From Acidimicrobiia bacterium (GTDB lineage Bacteria > Actinomycetota > Acidimicrobiia > Spongiisociales > UBA11373): a stretch of 60,440 nucleotides of DNA. The notes under the pieces were generated by a model. The model was not told where the DNA came from and did not search any database. It saw only the letters and a list, made by a program, of their open reading frames with translations. The DNA lies in contig JACRIT010000093.1 of assembly GCA_016215655.1 (NCBI GenBank), forward strand, positions 1 through 60,440. Reading direction: 5' to 3'. Made by a program: the position numbers and the translations under genes. Below are positions 60,358-60,440 of the stretch, in pieces; position 1 is the first letter of the stretch; each line of letters begins with the position of its first letter.

Positions 60358-60440
60358 ATGGCGAACCAGCGCGGTCTCATCGGATTCCTGGCGGTGCTCT
60401 CATTGGTGGTCGCCTCGTGCGGCGACGACGCCGGCGGCAC
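60358..60440 (+). CDS. Lipoprotein, 5' end only
   Basis: The gene runs off the window end. ATG behind GGGAGGGG, then 'MANQRGLIGFLAVLSLVVAS' and Cys: an N-terminal hydrophobic signal with lipobox VASC, followed by 'GDDAGG', as in substrate-binding lipoproteins. The identity cannot be judged from 27 codons. Confidence 0.7.
   Translation, partial: MANQRGLIGFLAVLSLVVASCGDDAGG

Overview
This is a high-GC chromosomal window, most consistent with a member of the Actinomycetota. The evidence is a GlnR-type orphan regulator beside two glutamine synthetases, many GTG starts, Thr-rich secreted proteins, a DUF5667 protein, a SARP/AAA regulator and a zinc-ribbon adenylate-cyclase/AAA/TPR protein. An Acidimicrobiia-like lineage is plausible, but there is no rRNA or other phylogenetic marker here to settle it. 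I see no rRNA, tRNA, CRISPR array, transposase or prophage gene. The genes are dense and almost all intact, with many ATGA, GTGA or TGATG stop/start overlaps that indicate operons.

Layout. 0.1-1.2 kb: a PIN-like toxin with a MerR-HTH/DUF433 antitoxin. 1.6-4.4 kb: a minus-strand group (unknown 256-aa protein, DUF1992, APH-like kinase, SagB-like oxidoreductase). 4.6-7.9 kb: a leucine-type dehydrogenase and a fused alpha-beta 2-oxoacid dehydrogenase E1 (branched-chain amino acid breakdown). 8-15.3 kb: a GNAT protein, a DHOD-like protein translationally coupled to pyruvate:ferredoxin oxidoreductase, an EamA transporter and a small anchored protein. 15.3-19.1 kb: complete glycolate oxidase glcDEF. 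19.2-23.7 kb: an AMIN-like anchored protein and a 1260-aa SARP-type regulator. 24-31.2 kb: hydantoinase/oxoprolinase HyuAB, a fused EtfB-EtfA and ETF:quinone oxidoreductase. 31.2-34.2 kb: an Nfu-N protein, an anchored protein, a PfkB kinase and a MazEF-like pair.

34.2-45.4 kb is the most striking region. It holds YgfK-like, SsnA-like, two PLP lyase/synthase-like and two carbamoyltransferase genes on the minus strand, divergent from a three-subunit xanthine dehydrogenase-type molybdenum hydroxylase. This resembles the yge/ygf/ssnA locus linked to uricase-independent purine catabolism. It differs from E. coli: YgfK has lost its internal GltD-like NADPH/FAD module and SsnA lacks its N-terminal region.

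45.4-47.7 kb: folate biosynthesis (FolK-FolE fusion, FolB, FolM-like SDR). 47.8-50 kb: an anchored protein and a flippase. 50.1-53.8 kb: a nitrogen-control cluster (glnA, a second GS, glnR) with a GlnR-box-like array upstream of glnA. 53.9-60.4 kb: DinB-like, ECF sigma, DUF5667, cyclase/AAA/TPR, UbiA family, and the start of a lipoprotein gene.

Two non-coding themes stand out. First, intergenic gaps repeatedly carry short tandem repeats whose unit is always 7 bp, although the unit sequence differs from locus to locus. Second, several gaps carry related long inverted repeats, two of them nested palindromes. Because the purine-type enzymes, HyuAB/ETF and the GlnR cluster lie close together, my inference is that much of this window serves the scavenging and assimilation of organic nitrogen.
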